Assembly: GCF_004216955.1 (NCBI RefSeq)
Contig: NZ_SGXL01000001.1
Span: 2,383,413 to 2,447,412 of the forward strand
DNA: 64,000 bases
Direction of reading: 5' to 3'
Source of the DNA: Fictibacillus sp. BK138
GTDB lineage: Bacteria > Bacillota > Bacilli > Bacillales > Fictibacillaceae
The notes beneath the pieces are model-generated. The model saw nothing but the letters and a program-made list of their open reading frames with translations, did no database searches and had not been told where the DNA came from. Position numbers and translations under genes: made by a program. Each line of letters opens with the position of its first letter. Within the stretch, counting starts at the first letter, position 1. Below, one piece after another: positions 23,902-32,763 of this stretch.

Positions 23902-24759
23902 TTAATTGTTTAACCAATTTCTTAAGTTGTCCAACTGATCGATCGCGTCTTTTCTGCCATGTTCATAAAGAACGCCAAGTCTTTTCGGGTCACGTTCAAT
24001 CCGTTTTACTTTCATCTTTTCTAAAGGTCGTAGTACAAACAGGTTTCCTTTTTTCTCTTCTTCTTCAATATAATCCAATGTGGCATTGTATTTGATGTAC
24101 CGTCCTCGCAAACTTTCATCCAAACCCGTGTAATCTGGATAAAAGCGCTTTGTTACCCACGTCATTTTTGGCTTTTTCTTTCGGTAGCCATGATTTTGAG
24201 TAAGAACGACGACACCTTTTCTAACACCATCTTTCATCGCTTTATGAACAGGGATCGGATCAGCGATGCCGCCATCCATCACATGTTTGCCTTCCAGCTC
24301 AACCATAGGGGCAATAAAAGGAATGGAAGAGGATGCTCTAAGCACCATTGAGATGTCCATTTTACTGTAGTCTTCTCTGTTCAAGTAAACTGGTTCACCT
24401 GTTCTGCAGTCCGTAACAACGACCACAAATCTTTCTTGTGATTTTTTGAACGCTTCATAATCAAATGGAACAAGACGGTTCGGAAGCTCATTGAAAATAA
24501 AATCCATACCGAACAGACCTTTTTTCTTAAACAGCCAGTTCTTATACGAAATATACTCTGGATGCGAGCTATACTCCAGGTTCACCGTTCGATTTCTTCC
24601 GTGCTGTCTTGATAAATAGGACACCGCATTACAAGCTCCTGCGGAAGCCCCGATCACATAAGGGAAATAAAGATCGTTTTCCATAAATACATCGAGAACA
24701 CCAGCTGTATAAACGCCGCGCATTCCCCCACCTTCAAGAATTAATCCGGAGTTTTCCAA
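23902..24759 (-). CDS. Patatin-like phospholipase
   Basis: 285-residue cytoplasmic serine hydrolase of the RssA/YqhO-like patatin group. It has the oxyanion motif GGGMRG, the nucleophile elbow GASAG (Ser39) and the catalytic Asp in MDGGIADP. There is no signal peptide. Two GTG codons upstream (24771, 24768) lack an RBS, while TTG 24759 has AGGTGG 8 bases upstream and gives the usual ENSGLILEGGGMRG start. It hydrolyses acyl esters; the physiological substrate is unknown. Confidence 0.85.
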   Translation of the reverse strand: MENSGLILEGGGMRGVYTAGVLDVFMENDLYFPYVIGASAGACNAVSYLSRQHGRNRTVNLEYSSHPEYISYKNWLFKKKGLFGMDFIFNELPNRLVPFDYEAFKKSQERFVVVVTDCRTGEPVYLNREDYSKMDISMVLRASSSIPFIAPMVELEGKHVMDGGIADPIPVHKAMKDGVRKGVVVLTQNHGYRKKKPKMTWVTKRFYPDYTGLDESLRGRYIKYNATLDYIEEEEKKGNLFVLRPLEKMKVKRIERDPKRLGVLYEHGRKDAIDQLDNLRNWLNN

Positions 24760-24852
24760 AACCTGCACCACCTATTGTTAACAAAGTTTATTATTTGTGC
24801 TTTTAATTATAGAAAATATCCACCTGTAAAATCCAGTGATAAGTTTGAATGT

Positions 24853-24883
24853 AAAAAAGCCGACTCCAAATTTGGAGACAGCT
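24853..24883 (-). terminator. Terminator of amidase gene
   Basis: CTCCAAATTTGGAG stem extended by AGC/GCT, then TTTTTT on the minus strand. Confidence 0.8.
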
Positions 24884-24890
24884 CTATATA

Positions 24891-26516
24891 TTATTGAAAA
24901 TAATTTGCTAGTCCGTTCGTAATACCTGAAGCAGCCTTGGATTGAAAGGAATCCGTCCTCACTGTCATTTCGTCAAATGAATTTGAAAGAAATCCTAGTT
25001 CAACTAGTACAGCTGGCTGTTTATTTTCTCGCAGTACATGGAAGTTTCCAAATCTAACATTCCCGCCTGGAAGCCCGGTGCCTGCTTTTAGGAGTCCAGA
25101 ATGAACGGAATCTGCAAGTTTGATATCTTTTTGGCCGTAATAGAACGTTAAAAGTCCAGAAGCTCTTGTATCTAGTGCTGAATTATAATGAAGACTAACA
25201 AAAGCGTCTGCGAAATGATAATGACTGATCTCAACGCGTTTATTAAGTGAAATATAATTGCTGTCACTGCGCGTAAGAATAACAACTGCACCCGCTTTAC
25301 TCAGTTCTGTTGCTAATAGTCTTGCACTCATGAGTGTTAGCTCTGATTCATGTGTTCCATGAACTTTCCCAAGAGCACCTGGATCATGCCCGCCATGACC
25401 TGGGTCGATAACGATGCGTTTTCCTTTTAATCCGTTAGTTGAAGGTTTAGGAGCGGTTGTTCCTGAATTGCCGTTAGATGATGATGCATTCTGCTGAATC
25501 GCAACGAGCCAGCCTGCTATCCATGCGTTATTCCCATTAGGCATTTTCAGTTGTACCCAATCATTCTTTGATTGAATATATGCATACTCATCCCCTTGGT
25601 TGGCTTTTCCAACAATGAGATAAGCAGTCGATGGACCTTGTCGAATGTTTACTCCGTCAGTCATTACCACTACTTTTTTAAGCACGGAAGCCGGTGGTGC
25701 GGAAGTCGGTTTTGCTTCTGGCTTAGGTGCTGTAATAATTGGAGAGCTATCACTTTGGACAGAAATATATTTAGAGGATACCCATCCTTTTTTTCCATCT
25801 GACGTTTGAACAGAAGACCATCCGTTTGATTCAGATAAAATTTGAACCGCTGTCCCATACTTTAATGAACCAATAATGGGTGCATTTAAGTTTCCAGAAG
25901 ATCGGAAATTTAAATAGGTTGCGGTAACCGTCCCCCACTTCCCATTTTTACTATTGCCTGTATTTCCTGAATGATTGTTGACCGGTTTCTGTGCAGCAGG
26001 AGGTTGTGAGGTTTGCTCTAAAAGATATGCACTGCTTACCCAGCCAGATACTTTTCCATATATAATAGATGACCATTTTCCGTCTTGCTTTTGAATCGAT
26101 ACAACTGTTCCATTCTTAAGAGATCCTACAACAGCATGCTGAAGACTTGGACCTTTTCTTACATTTAATGAAGTAGCTGTAACTTTAGCTAGCTTAGCAG
26201 CAGGTTTCTCTGTCTTTGGCGCCTGCGTTGCCGGTGTTGTAGCCTTTTGCGTCTTCAAATATTCAGCGCTAACCCATGCTTTTTTACTTTCGAATTTTAT
26301 GTTTGCCCATCCCTTTTCCGTTTTTAACACGGTTACAGTGTCGCCGTTTTTCAGTGAACCTATCTTTTTAGCGGAAAGAGCTGGTTCTGAACGAACGTTT
26401 AAGCTCGTAGCATTTACAGTTGCCGTACTTTCAGCAGATGCCGAAATGGCCGGAACCAATGAAAATATAAGAAAAGAACACAAAATCAAGTTAACCAGTT
26501 TACTCTTTGCTTTCAC
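24891..26516 (-). CDS. Secreted N-acetylmuramoyl-L-alanine amidase with four SH3b repeats
   Basis: 541 residues: signal peptide ending ISASA, then four bacterial SH3 domains (about 32-92, 112-172, 195-255, 280-340; each with a SLNVRxGP-like start and GWVSxxYL-like end), then an Amidase_3 domain (about 365-541). Zinc ligands and catalytic residues are seen in DPGHGG, THESE, SLHYN and VELGF. It cleaves the lactyl-amide bond of peptidoglycan. GTG 26516 is the start (AGGAG 9 bases upstream); TTG 26525 abuts the RBS. Pro/Thr/Ala-rich linkers separate the SH3 domains. Confidence 0.92.
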   Translation of the reverse strand: MKAKSKLVNLILCSFLIFSLVPAISASAESTATVNATSLNVRSEPALSAKKIGSLKNGDTVTVLKTEKGWANIKFESKKAWVSAEYLKTQKATTPATQAPKTEKPAAKLAKVTATSLNVRKGPSLQHAVVGSLKNGTVVSIQKQDGKWSSIIYGKVSGWVSSAYLLEQTSQPPAAQKPVNNHSGNTGNSKNGKWGTVTATYLNFRSSGNLNAPIIGSLKYGTAVQILSESNGWSSVQTSDGKKGWVSSKYISVQSDSSPIITAPKPEAKPTSAPPASVLKKVVVMTDGVNIRQGPSTAYLIVGKANQGDEYAYIQSKNDWVQLKMPNGNNAWIAGWLVAIQQNASSSNGNSGTTAPKPSTNGLKGKRIVIDPGHGGHDPGALGKVHGTHESELTLMSARLLATELSKAGAVVILTRSDSNYISLNKRVEISHYHFADAFVSLHYNSALDTRASGLLTFYYGQKDIKLADSVHSGLLKAGTGLPGGNVRFGNFHVLRENKQPAVLVELGFLSNSFDEMTVRTDSFQSKAASGITNGLANYFQ

Positions 26517-26679
26517 TTGTTTCAACTCCTATATGGACGTCTTTACTTGCTGTATAGCTTATATCGACACTGTTCCAGCTTCTATAAAGCCTTTTTTCGC
26601 CAATATTGGAGAAAACCCTTCAACATTTTTACCAAATTTTATATCTTTTTTTATATATTTCATCATCATTAGACAAAAG

Positions 26680-26708
26680 AAAAAAACCCTTGCATCTGCA
26701 AAGGTTTG
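26680..26708 (-). terminator. Terminator of HAD phosphatase gene
   Basis: AAACCTTTGCA pairs with TGCAAGGGTTT (one G-U pair), then TTTTC on the minus strand. Confidence 0.75.
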
Positions 26709-26716
26709 ATCTATTA

Positions 26717-27493
26717 TCAAATGAGTCCAAAATGTTTGAGTCCGTGATAGATTCCATCATCATCAACTGATTTTGTTACAAAGTCAGCTGCTTCTTTCGC
26801 TTCTTTCATTCCATTCCCCATCGCAATACCTGTTCCTGCAGCATTCAGCATCTCGATATCATTCAATGCATCACCGAATGCAAATACATTTTCAGGTTTC
26901 ATGTTCATCTGTTTGATAAAGGCTTCGATTCCTTTTGCTTTGGATCCGCCAGTTGGTAAAATATCCAATGCATCTTCATGCCAGCGAATGAAATCAAATG
27001 TTCCTTTATAGCTTTCACGATATGCTTTCTCATGCTGCTCCTGACAGAATAATAGTACTTGATAGACTTCATTGTCTTTATAAAAGCCAGGTTGATAGAG
27101 CGGATAATTCGGCATCAGGTTGAATGTACAGCTTCTAATAATTTCATGGTCATCCGCGTTGCAGGTTGCTTTTTGATGATCTAGATATACAAGCGGATGT
27201 CCAGCACGATCTGCTTCTTTTTCAATTTTAGTGATAAATTCTGCGGGCAGTGGTGTCTTATGGATCACTTCATCCTTAAAAACAACATATGAACCGTTAA
27301 AGCTTACAAAAGAATCAACACCTAGTTCCTCACGGATAGGCTCGAACATGAATGGCCCGCGGCCGGTAGCAATAGCCACATGTACACCATTTTTCTGTAG
27401 CTGACTAATGCTTTCTTTCGTGCTTTCCGGAATCTTCTTTTCATCGTTTACCAGTGTTCCGTCTATATCAAAAAATACAATCTTATCGTTCAT
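26717..27493 (-). CDS. Cof-type HAD-superfamily phosphatase
   Basis: 258-residue cytoplasmic phosphatase. Motif I is DIDGTLV (nucleophile Asp9, Asp11), motif II is ATGRG, the motif III lysine is in GGSKAKGIE, and motif IV is FGDALNDIEML. The C2B cap is inserted at about residues 85-190. Such proteins hydrolyse sugar phosphates or flavin/pyridoxal phosphates. It resembles B. subtilis YkrA. AGGAG lies about 10 bases before ATG 27493. Confidence 0.87.
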   Translation of the reverse strand: MNDKIVFFDIDGTLVNDEKKIPESTKESISQLQKNGVHVAIATGRGPFMFEPIREELGVDSFVSFNGSYVVFKDEVIHKTPLPAEFITKIEKEADRAGHPLVYLDHQKATCNADDHEIIRSCTFNLMPNYPLYQPGFYKDNEVYQVLLFCQEQHEKAYRESYKGTFDFIRWHEDALDILPTGGSKAKGIEAFIKQMNMKPENVFAFGDALNDIEMLNAAGTGIAMGNGMKEAKEAADFVTKSVDDDGIYHGLKHFGLI

Positions 27494-27576
27494 TTTGCAT
27501 CTACTCCTGTTGTAAGTCGTACCTTATCATAGTGGTACGATTCAGAAAAAAAGTCAAATGAAGCGCCACAAAAAAG

Positions 27577-28515
27577 CTATTTATTGACCGTTTGATTGAT
27601 TTTGAGTATTCCTTTTTCCGGCATAGATAACAGAAACACCGTTAATATGATCAACATCCCTCCTGCTGACTGGAAGCTGCCAAAAGCGGTACCGAGCCAG
27701 ACAACTGAAACAATGGTGGCTACTAATGGTTCAGCACTTCCAAGCAAGCTTGTTTCGGTTGAAGAAATATATTTCAGACTATCTAGATACAAATAAAAAG
27801 GCAATAACGTTCCAAAAATAACGACAAACCCAAGCATCCAAAAAAGCGATGGCGTCCAATCAATGAATCCCGCTTGCCAAGGCTGTGCCCCTACCGAAAC
27901 AGCTAAACCGCCTAAAAGCATCGCCCAGCCCGTAATTGCTGCTGACGAATAAAGTTTTAGTAATCTGACTGGATATACCGTATACACGGCAACTGAAACA
28001 CCGGAAAGCACACCCCAGAAAATCGCCTCTTTAGAAACCGTTATGTAATCCAGCTTTCCATTTGTTAATAACAAAAATGTTCCTGTCAGTGCCATCAATA
28101 CTGCGATCCATTCTTTACGCTTCGGCCATTTCAAAAACTTTAATGCAAAATAGATCGTAATAAATACAGGACCTAAGAACTGAAGAAGAGTCGCTGTTGG
28201 TGCGTTTCCAGCCTCAATGCTTAAGAAAAACGTCAGCTGTGCGCCAACCATTCCGGTTAATGAAAAAACAAGCAAATCCAGACGATCTCTTTTGTTCTTC
28301 CAAACTGAAAAAATATTATTATTTATGGAAACTAAGATTAAAAGCAGCAATCCTGCCATCACCATTCGAACAGATACAAGCCATGTCGCAGTTACTGCGG
28401 TATGGGAGAAGATCCACTCTGCAGCATTTCCAGAAAATCCCCAAAGTGAAGCACCGGTTAAAGCTAATGCAATTCCTTTCCATTTCGTGATGTTTTCTCT
28501 ATTCTTAAGCCCCAT
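27577..28515 (-). CDS. EamA/DMT-family transporter
   Basis: 312-residue membrane protein with ten predicted helices in two EamA repeats (first around GASLWGFSGNAAEWIF, second around GVLSGVSVAVYTVYPVR). It probably exports metabolites or amino acids; the substrate is not predictable. ATG 28515 is chosen because GGTGGAG precedes it, while the ATG nine codons upstream has no RBS. A TATAAT sequence near 28574 may be its -10. Confidence 0.85.
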   Translation of the reverse strand: MGLKNRENITKWKGIALALTGASLWGFSGNAAEWIFSHTAVTATWLVSVRMVMAGLLLLILVSINNNIFSVWKNKRDRLDLLVFSLTGMVGAQLTFFLSIEAGNAPTATLLQFLGPVFITIYFALKFLKWPKRKEWIAVLMALTGTFLLLTNGKLDYITVSKEAIFWGVLSGVSVAVYTVYPVRLLKLYSSAAITGWAMLLGGLAVSVGAQPWQAGFIDWTPSLFWMLGFVVIFGTLLPFYLYLDSLKYISSTETSLLGSAEPLVATIVSVVWLGTAFGSFQSAGGMLIILTVFLLSMPEKGILKINQTVNK

Positions 28516-28618
28516 ATCTCCACCCGCTCTCTTTGATTGCATCGATATTCTATGATTATCTGTAAAATTCCTTCTCTATTATAAATCCAAAACCTTAAAA
28601 TAGCATGTGCAAAATAAA

Positions 28619-28661
28619 AAAGAAAAACACTGACTGGAACCCAGTACAGTGCTCTTCTTGA
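28619..28661 (-). terminator. Orphan minus-strand terminator-like hairpin
   Basis: Minus strand: CACTGTACTGG and CCAGTCAGTG form a stem around GTT, followed by TTTTTCTTTTTT. No minus-strand gene lies immediately upstream, only sequence antisense to the SASP gene. Confidence 0.5.
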
Positions 28662-28777
28662 AAATAAAAATAGGGGGATGATTTATCATACGAAATCCTA
28701 GGGGATTTGTGTCGGTAATTCAAAAAATATGCGAATACCTATCTAATCGATAACATATAAAAATATTTTCCAATAGA

Positions 28778-28806
28778 TGCATATTTTTGTAAAAGATATA
28801 CAAACT
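28778..28806 (+). promoter_or_regulatory. Candidate sigma-G promoter of SASP gene
   Basis: GCATA (28778-28782), 17-base spacer, CAAACTA (28800-28806), close to the forespore consensus GMATR-N17/18-CATACTA. It is correctly placed before the RBS at 28815. Confidence 0.5.
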
Positions 28807-28829
28807 AGTATTACAAGGAGGTGATACAT

Positions 28830-29036
28830 ATGGCACGTAACAACAACTCTAATGAATTAGTAGTAGCTGGAGCACAAGCAGCTTTGGATCAAATGAAGTA
28901 TGAAATCGCTTCTGAGTTTGGTGTTCAACTAGGACCAGACACAACATCCCGTGCGAATGGATCTGTTGGTGGTGAAATCACTAAACGTCTTGTTCAAATG
29001 GCTGAGCAGCAATTAGGTGGCGGATACCGTCGCTAA
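28830..29036 (+). CDS. Alpha/beta-type small acid-soluble spore protein
   Basis: 68-residue SASP that coats and protects spore DNA. It contains the GPR protease site EIASEFGV and the second conserved segment [18 protein letters not shown], with the Asn/Gln-rich N-terminus usual for the family. AAGGAGGTGA precedes ATG 28830. It is monocistronic with its own terminator; forespore expression from a sigma-G-like promoter is inferred. Confidence 0.95.
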   Translation: MARNNNSNELVVAGAQAALDQMKYEIASEFGVQLGPDTTSRANGSVGGEITKRLVQMAEQQLGGGYRR

Positions 29037-29057
29037 TCGTTAGTTTTTGATTAAAAC

Positions 29058-29090
29058 GGGACTGTACTCCTCTGAGTCAGTCCTTTTCAT
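29058..29090 (+). terminator. Terminator of SASP gene
   Basis: GGACTG-T-ACTC pairs with GAGT-CAGTCC, then TTTTC. Confidence 0.75.
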
Positions 29091-29124
29091 ATATTAGGAT
29101 AGTTGAATTTTGGGCGGTACAAAA

Positions 29125-29166
29125 AAAACTGACCCACAGGCAATTTTCCTACCTGTTTGGCCAGTT
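29125..29166 (-). terminator. Terminator of secreted nuclease gene
   Basis: Minus strand: AACTGGCC..ACAGG pairs with CCTGT..GGTCAGTT, then TTTTTTT. Confidence 0.75.
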
Positions 29167-29172
29167 TCTTTG

Positions 29173-31602
29173 TTATTTTACTTTGTCTAGCTTAACTTGG
29201 ATTAGAACTGGATCATGGTCACTCGCACGTCCGTGTTCTTCCATGAATTGTGAATTGATATGAACAATATCAACCTTTGTTTTCTTAGCCATGTTGTTCG
29301 TTACTAAAATATGATCTAGTACTTGTGCGTTACCTTGGTACGAGTATGTGTAGCGCTCATTAAACGGCACTTTTTCAATCATATTCGTAAGCTCATTGCC
29401 TTTTAATATTTCAAGTGAATCTGTGAATTCAAAATCGTTAAAGTCTCCAAGAAGAACTACTTTTGCATTCTTGTCCTCTTCTTTTACATCTTTAACAAAA
29501 CCGTTTACGATTGCTGCGATTTCTTTACGCTGAACTTCACTTCCTAAGTATGGAGGCTGGTTCTTACCGAAAAGCGGCTGGTCTCCACCTTTTGAGTTAA
29601 AGTGGTTTGCAACTACGATCACATCTTCACCGTTAAACTCAAATTGTGCAGCTACAGGTTTACGGCTGTCCTCGAACGCAGGATTCATTGGATCGATACG
29701 CCCTGGGTTAAGTGTAAGTTTTCCATTCTCGTAACCTACAGCTTCTGTTGCCGTCCCTTTTGTTCCTTCAACAAGTGAAACGCGCTCAGGGTTATAGATG
29801 AAACCTACACGAATATTCCCCCCTGGAATTCCACCATCTTCTCCATCAACAGGTGCAATATCAGTGTAAACATACTCTGGTCCACCTTGTGCAGTGATTT
29901 CTGCAATTAAACGATCAGCACTTTCTTTTGCATCGGTAGTCCCATCTTTCGTCGGGCCGTTTCCATCTTGCATTTCTACCAACCCTACGATATCAGGTGC
30001 ATTTAAATTATGAACGATTGATTCAGCAATACGTTCTGCTTTTTCATCAGATGTACCATCTCTGCCCTCTTCATTTGCCGAGAAGTTCTCAACATTGAAA
30101 CTCGCAATTGTCAGTTCTTTATGTTTTTCGTGAATACGAGTAACTTCTGGTTTTGTTTTGCCTTCAACAAAAGTTGGCAGATCTTCTGCATCTGTTAACA
30201 CTTTATAGTTGCTGAAACCGTAACTTACAACACCAGTGATAGCCCCATTAAAGTAATCTCCTGATTTAGCAACAAAACTTTCATCTCCCATATCAACGAA
30301 AATACGTTCAGGGTTGTAATCAAATTCTGTAATGTTTAATCCGCCAGCAGAATTAAGTCTGCTGTATTCACCGCGATCTGGAAGAACAACTAGCTCACCA
30401 TATTTTTGCGGCGCAATAACAGCAGGGTTATTAATCTCTACAAGCATTCCTTCTAAACTTTCATAAAAGTCGATTCCATCTTCTTGAGGATCAAACTCGG
30501 CAAATTCATCGTTATCAATAACTTTTGTCGGTGGCTGCAGACCGAACATGCCGATTACTAAAGCACTTGGAAGTACATGGTCTTCTTCTAAAATTGAGAT
30601 ACTTCCATATTGAGCATTAATTTCAGTCATTGCTAAATCAGTTTTCAATTTATCTGAATATCCTTCAAGCACCCATTCTTTAACTTGTCCATTTACAGAA
30701 ACGACATTGCCTTCGGTTTGTCCATGATTTGGCTGATATACAAGGACCCCTTCAGATGTATTCGAATCGTTATCTGGTTGTAGATCTTGCATGTAGAAGT
30801 TTCTTTCATCGACTACTTTTGTTACGATACCTTCTACACCTTCCACCACTTTATTTGCCACCGGTGAATTGTGACCAGCACCTTGAATATCATGAATGCG
30901 AAGTCCTGAAAGTGCTACTTGATATTTAAATTCAGCAATGCTGCTGTTTTTCAGACCTTCTTTTACAGCAATCGCCTTAATGGTTACATCTTCATTAATC
31001 GTGATTGGAGCAGTGTAAAGCGTGCTATCCGTAGTTGGATTTGAGCCATCTATCGTGTAATAGATTGCTGCATCGGGTGTTGCAGTTGAAAGTGTTACCT
31101 GAGTTCCTTTAGAAACAACTTGTCCTTCAACAGAAGTTGTAACTTCTTCTGCTTGTGGTTCCGGAGGTGTTCCATCGACAAATTGATATTCACTTGCATT
31201 TTTTAATCCGGGAACAGAAAAATAAGCTTCTACAGTACCTTTAATGTGAACTTTTTTTCCTGAATTTTCTGGATGGTCAACCAAGTTTAATGCTGTTCTC
31301 ACTGCATTTTGTGGTAACTGAACAGGTAGTATCTTTTTTGGATCTCTTTCATCTGGTGAGTCAGCAAGGGCTAAATTTGTTGCTGTTGTAAATGGTCCTT
31401 CAAATTGATAACTATTCGTACTTTTGACAGTCCCAACTATATAACCTTCTACTGTTTGTATTGTCTTATCTTGTTTAGCAATCGCTTCACTAACCGTCAA
31501 AACGTCAGCGGCTGATGCTGTCTGCATAGGTAAAATTAAACTGATTACCATTGCAAATATGATACTTATATTTGTGAGTTTTTTCGTCTTTCTTTTGAAC
31601 AC
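29173..31602 (-). CDS. Secreted endonuclease/exonuclease/phosphatase-family nuclease
   Basis: 809 residues. Signal peptide ending TASA, an OB-like DUF6359 domain (about 32-150), a chitobiase C-terminal-like repeat (about 155-225, IYYTIDGSNPTTDSTLYTAP), a further OB-fold region (about 230-480), then the EEP catalytic domain (about 500-805). Catalytic motifs are ASFNVENFS, VGLVEMQD, VANHFNSKG, LLGDFND and ASDHDPV. It resembles YhcR-type extracellular nucleases in part, without the 5'-nucleotidase domain. No LPXTG anchor follows. GTG 31602 is preceded by AGGTGG. Confidence 0.88.
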   Translation of the reverse strand: MFKRKTKKLTNISIIFAMVISLILPMQTASAADVLTVSEAIAKQDKTIQTVEGYIVGTVKSTNSYQFEGPFTTATNLALADSPDERDPKKILPVQLPQNAVRTALNLVDHPENSGKKVHIKGTVEAYFSVPGLKNASEYQFVDGTPPEPQAEEVTTSVEGQVVSKGTQVTLSTATPDAAIYYTIDGSNPTTDSTLYTAPITINEDVTIKAIAVKEGLKNSSIAEFKYQVALSGLRIHDIQGAGHNSPVANKVVEGVEGIVTKVVDERNFYMQDLQPDNDSNTSEGVLVYQPNHGQTEGNVVSVNGQVKEWVLEGYSDKLKTDLAMTEINAQYGSISILEEDHVLPSALVIGMFGLQPPTKVIDNDEFAEFDPQEDGIDFYESLEGMLVEINNPAVIAPQKYGELVVLPDRGEYSRLNSAGGLNITEFDYNPERIFVDMGDESFVAKSGDYFNGAITGVVSYGFSNYKVLTDAEDLPTFVEGKTKPEVTRIHEKHKELTIASFNVENFSANEEGRDGTSDEKAERIAESIVHNLNAPDIVGLVEMQDGNGPTKDGTTDAKESADRLIAEITAQGGPEYVYTDIAPVDGEDGGIPGGNIRVGFIYNPERVSLVEGTKGTATEAVGYENGKLTLNPGRIDPMNPAFEDSRKPVAAQFEFNGEDVIVVANHFNSKGGDQPLFGKNQPPYLGSEVQRKEIAAIVNGFVKDVKEEDKNAKVVLLGDFNDFEFTDSLEILKGNELTNMIEKVPFNERYTYSYQGNAQVLDHILVTNNMAKKTKVDIVHINSQFMEEHGRASDHDPVLIQVKLDKVK

Positions 31603-31827
31603 AACCGTCCACCTGCCTATGTTTTATTATGTAAAACTTAGTAAATCCATGAAGAATATAACACAGATTTGTCGGTTCAATTGTTAGTTTTATGTTAAAA
31701 CAGTCAGAAAGACTTACAAAGAATTTACGATATAGTTCTGTTTTACCAAAATCACAGTCCCGAATTTGGGACTTCCAAATAAAAAAACCGGCAGCCTAAA
31801 GCTAGTTAAGCCTTTAAGAAGCCGATA

Positions 31828-32460
31828 TTATCTCGTATTTAAATCTCTTGTCACTGGTTCTGCTGTAAGTTCTGGGTTATTTTCACTTAGCAATTCCAGG
31901 AGAATGTCTTTATCGGTTCCACGCTCTAGCCATAGTTCCCCTTCATGTGGCCGCAGCATCACCGGCATTCTGTGATGATAGTTGCTCATGAACGAATTGG
32001 ATTCCTTTGTTAATATCGAACACGTTATTTTCTCAGTATCTTCACCAGCAGGTCCTTGATTCCACCTGGACCAGATCCCAGCAAATGCAAAAGGCTTTTT
32101 ATCTTCCATCGTAAACTGATAAGGCTGTTTTTTATCGCCTTCTTTTACCCACTCGTAAAAACCGCTAGCAGGAATCAGGCATCTTTTTTGATAGAAAGAT
32201 TCTTTAAAGCTTGGTTTTTCTTCGATTGTTTCGCTTCTGGCATTGATGAGCTTGTTGCCGACCTTTGGATCTTTCGCCCACTTTGGGATTAGCCCCCATT
32301 TCATGTACCCTGCACGATTACCTGTGCTACCTTTAATAACGGCCAGCACATCCTGGGTGGGAGCGATGTTAAATCGGTCTTCATAATCGAACTCATTAAC
32401 AATATTAAAAGCATCAATGATAAAATCCTTGTCATAATAAAGGAAATACCTGCCGCACAT
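31828..32460 (-). CDS. SRAP/YedK-family DNA-protein crosslink protein
   Basis: 210-residue SOS response-associated peptidase homologue (HMCES/YedK). The catalytic Cys2 follows Met1 (MCGRY); other active-site residues are in NARSETIEEKPSF, GFYEW and YHHRMPVML. It covalently traps abasic sites in single-stranded DNA. AGAGGGG lies just before ATG 32460. It is a single gene, divergent from the small membrane-protein gene at 32533. Confidence 0.92.
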   Translation of the reverse strand: MCGRYFLYYDKDFIIDAFNIVNEFDYEDRFNIAPTQDVLAVIKGSTGNRAGYMKWGLIPKWAKDPKVGNKLINARSETIEEKPSFKESFYQKRCLIPASGFYEWVKEGDKKQPYQFTMEDKKPFAFAGIWSRWNQGPAGEDTEKITCSILTKESNSFMSNYHHRMPVMLRPHEGELWLERGTDKDILLELLSENNPELTAEPVTRDLNTR

Positions 32461-32532
32461 GTTCCCCTCTCCCTTTTAGTGATGGATAAGAGGAAGAATA
32501 TTGTAAAAACTATTCTTCAGGAGGCGATTGTA

Positions 32533-32763
32533 ATGAACAACCCCTTATCCATCTATTTAATAACTCTAACTGCCATGATAGCCTTATTAATTGGCATTGA
32601 TTGGTTTATGGGCACACCGCCTTTATCCATCCTACAACGATCATTTTTCTCATTCTTCAAGTATGTGGATAAAGTCGAGTTTTTCCTGGTGATTTTTTTG
32701 TTCATTCTTCCAGTCCTGACATTCATGTGGTCTAGCTGGATGAAGAAGAAGCAAAATGCTTGA
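32533..32763 (+). CDS. Small two-helix membrane protein, unknown function
   Basis: 76 residues with two hydrophobic helices (SIYLITLTAMIALLIGIDWF and VEFFLVIFLFILPVLTFMW) and a basic C-terminus (MKKKQNA). ATG 32533 follows CAGGAGG by 8 bases; the longer frame from 32479 has no RBS. Its last 32 bases overlap the 3' end of the convergent gerB-type gene. Family not recognised. Confidence 0.7.
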   Translation: MNNPLSIYLITLTAMIALLIGIDWFMGTPPLSILQRSFFSFFKYVDKVEFFLVIFLFILPVLTFMWSSWMKKKQNA

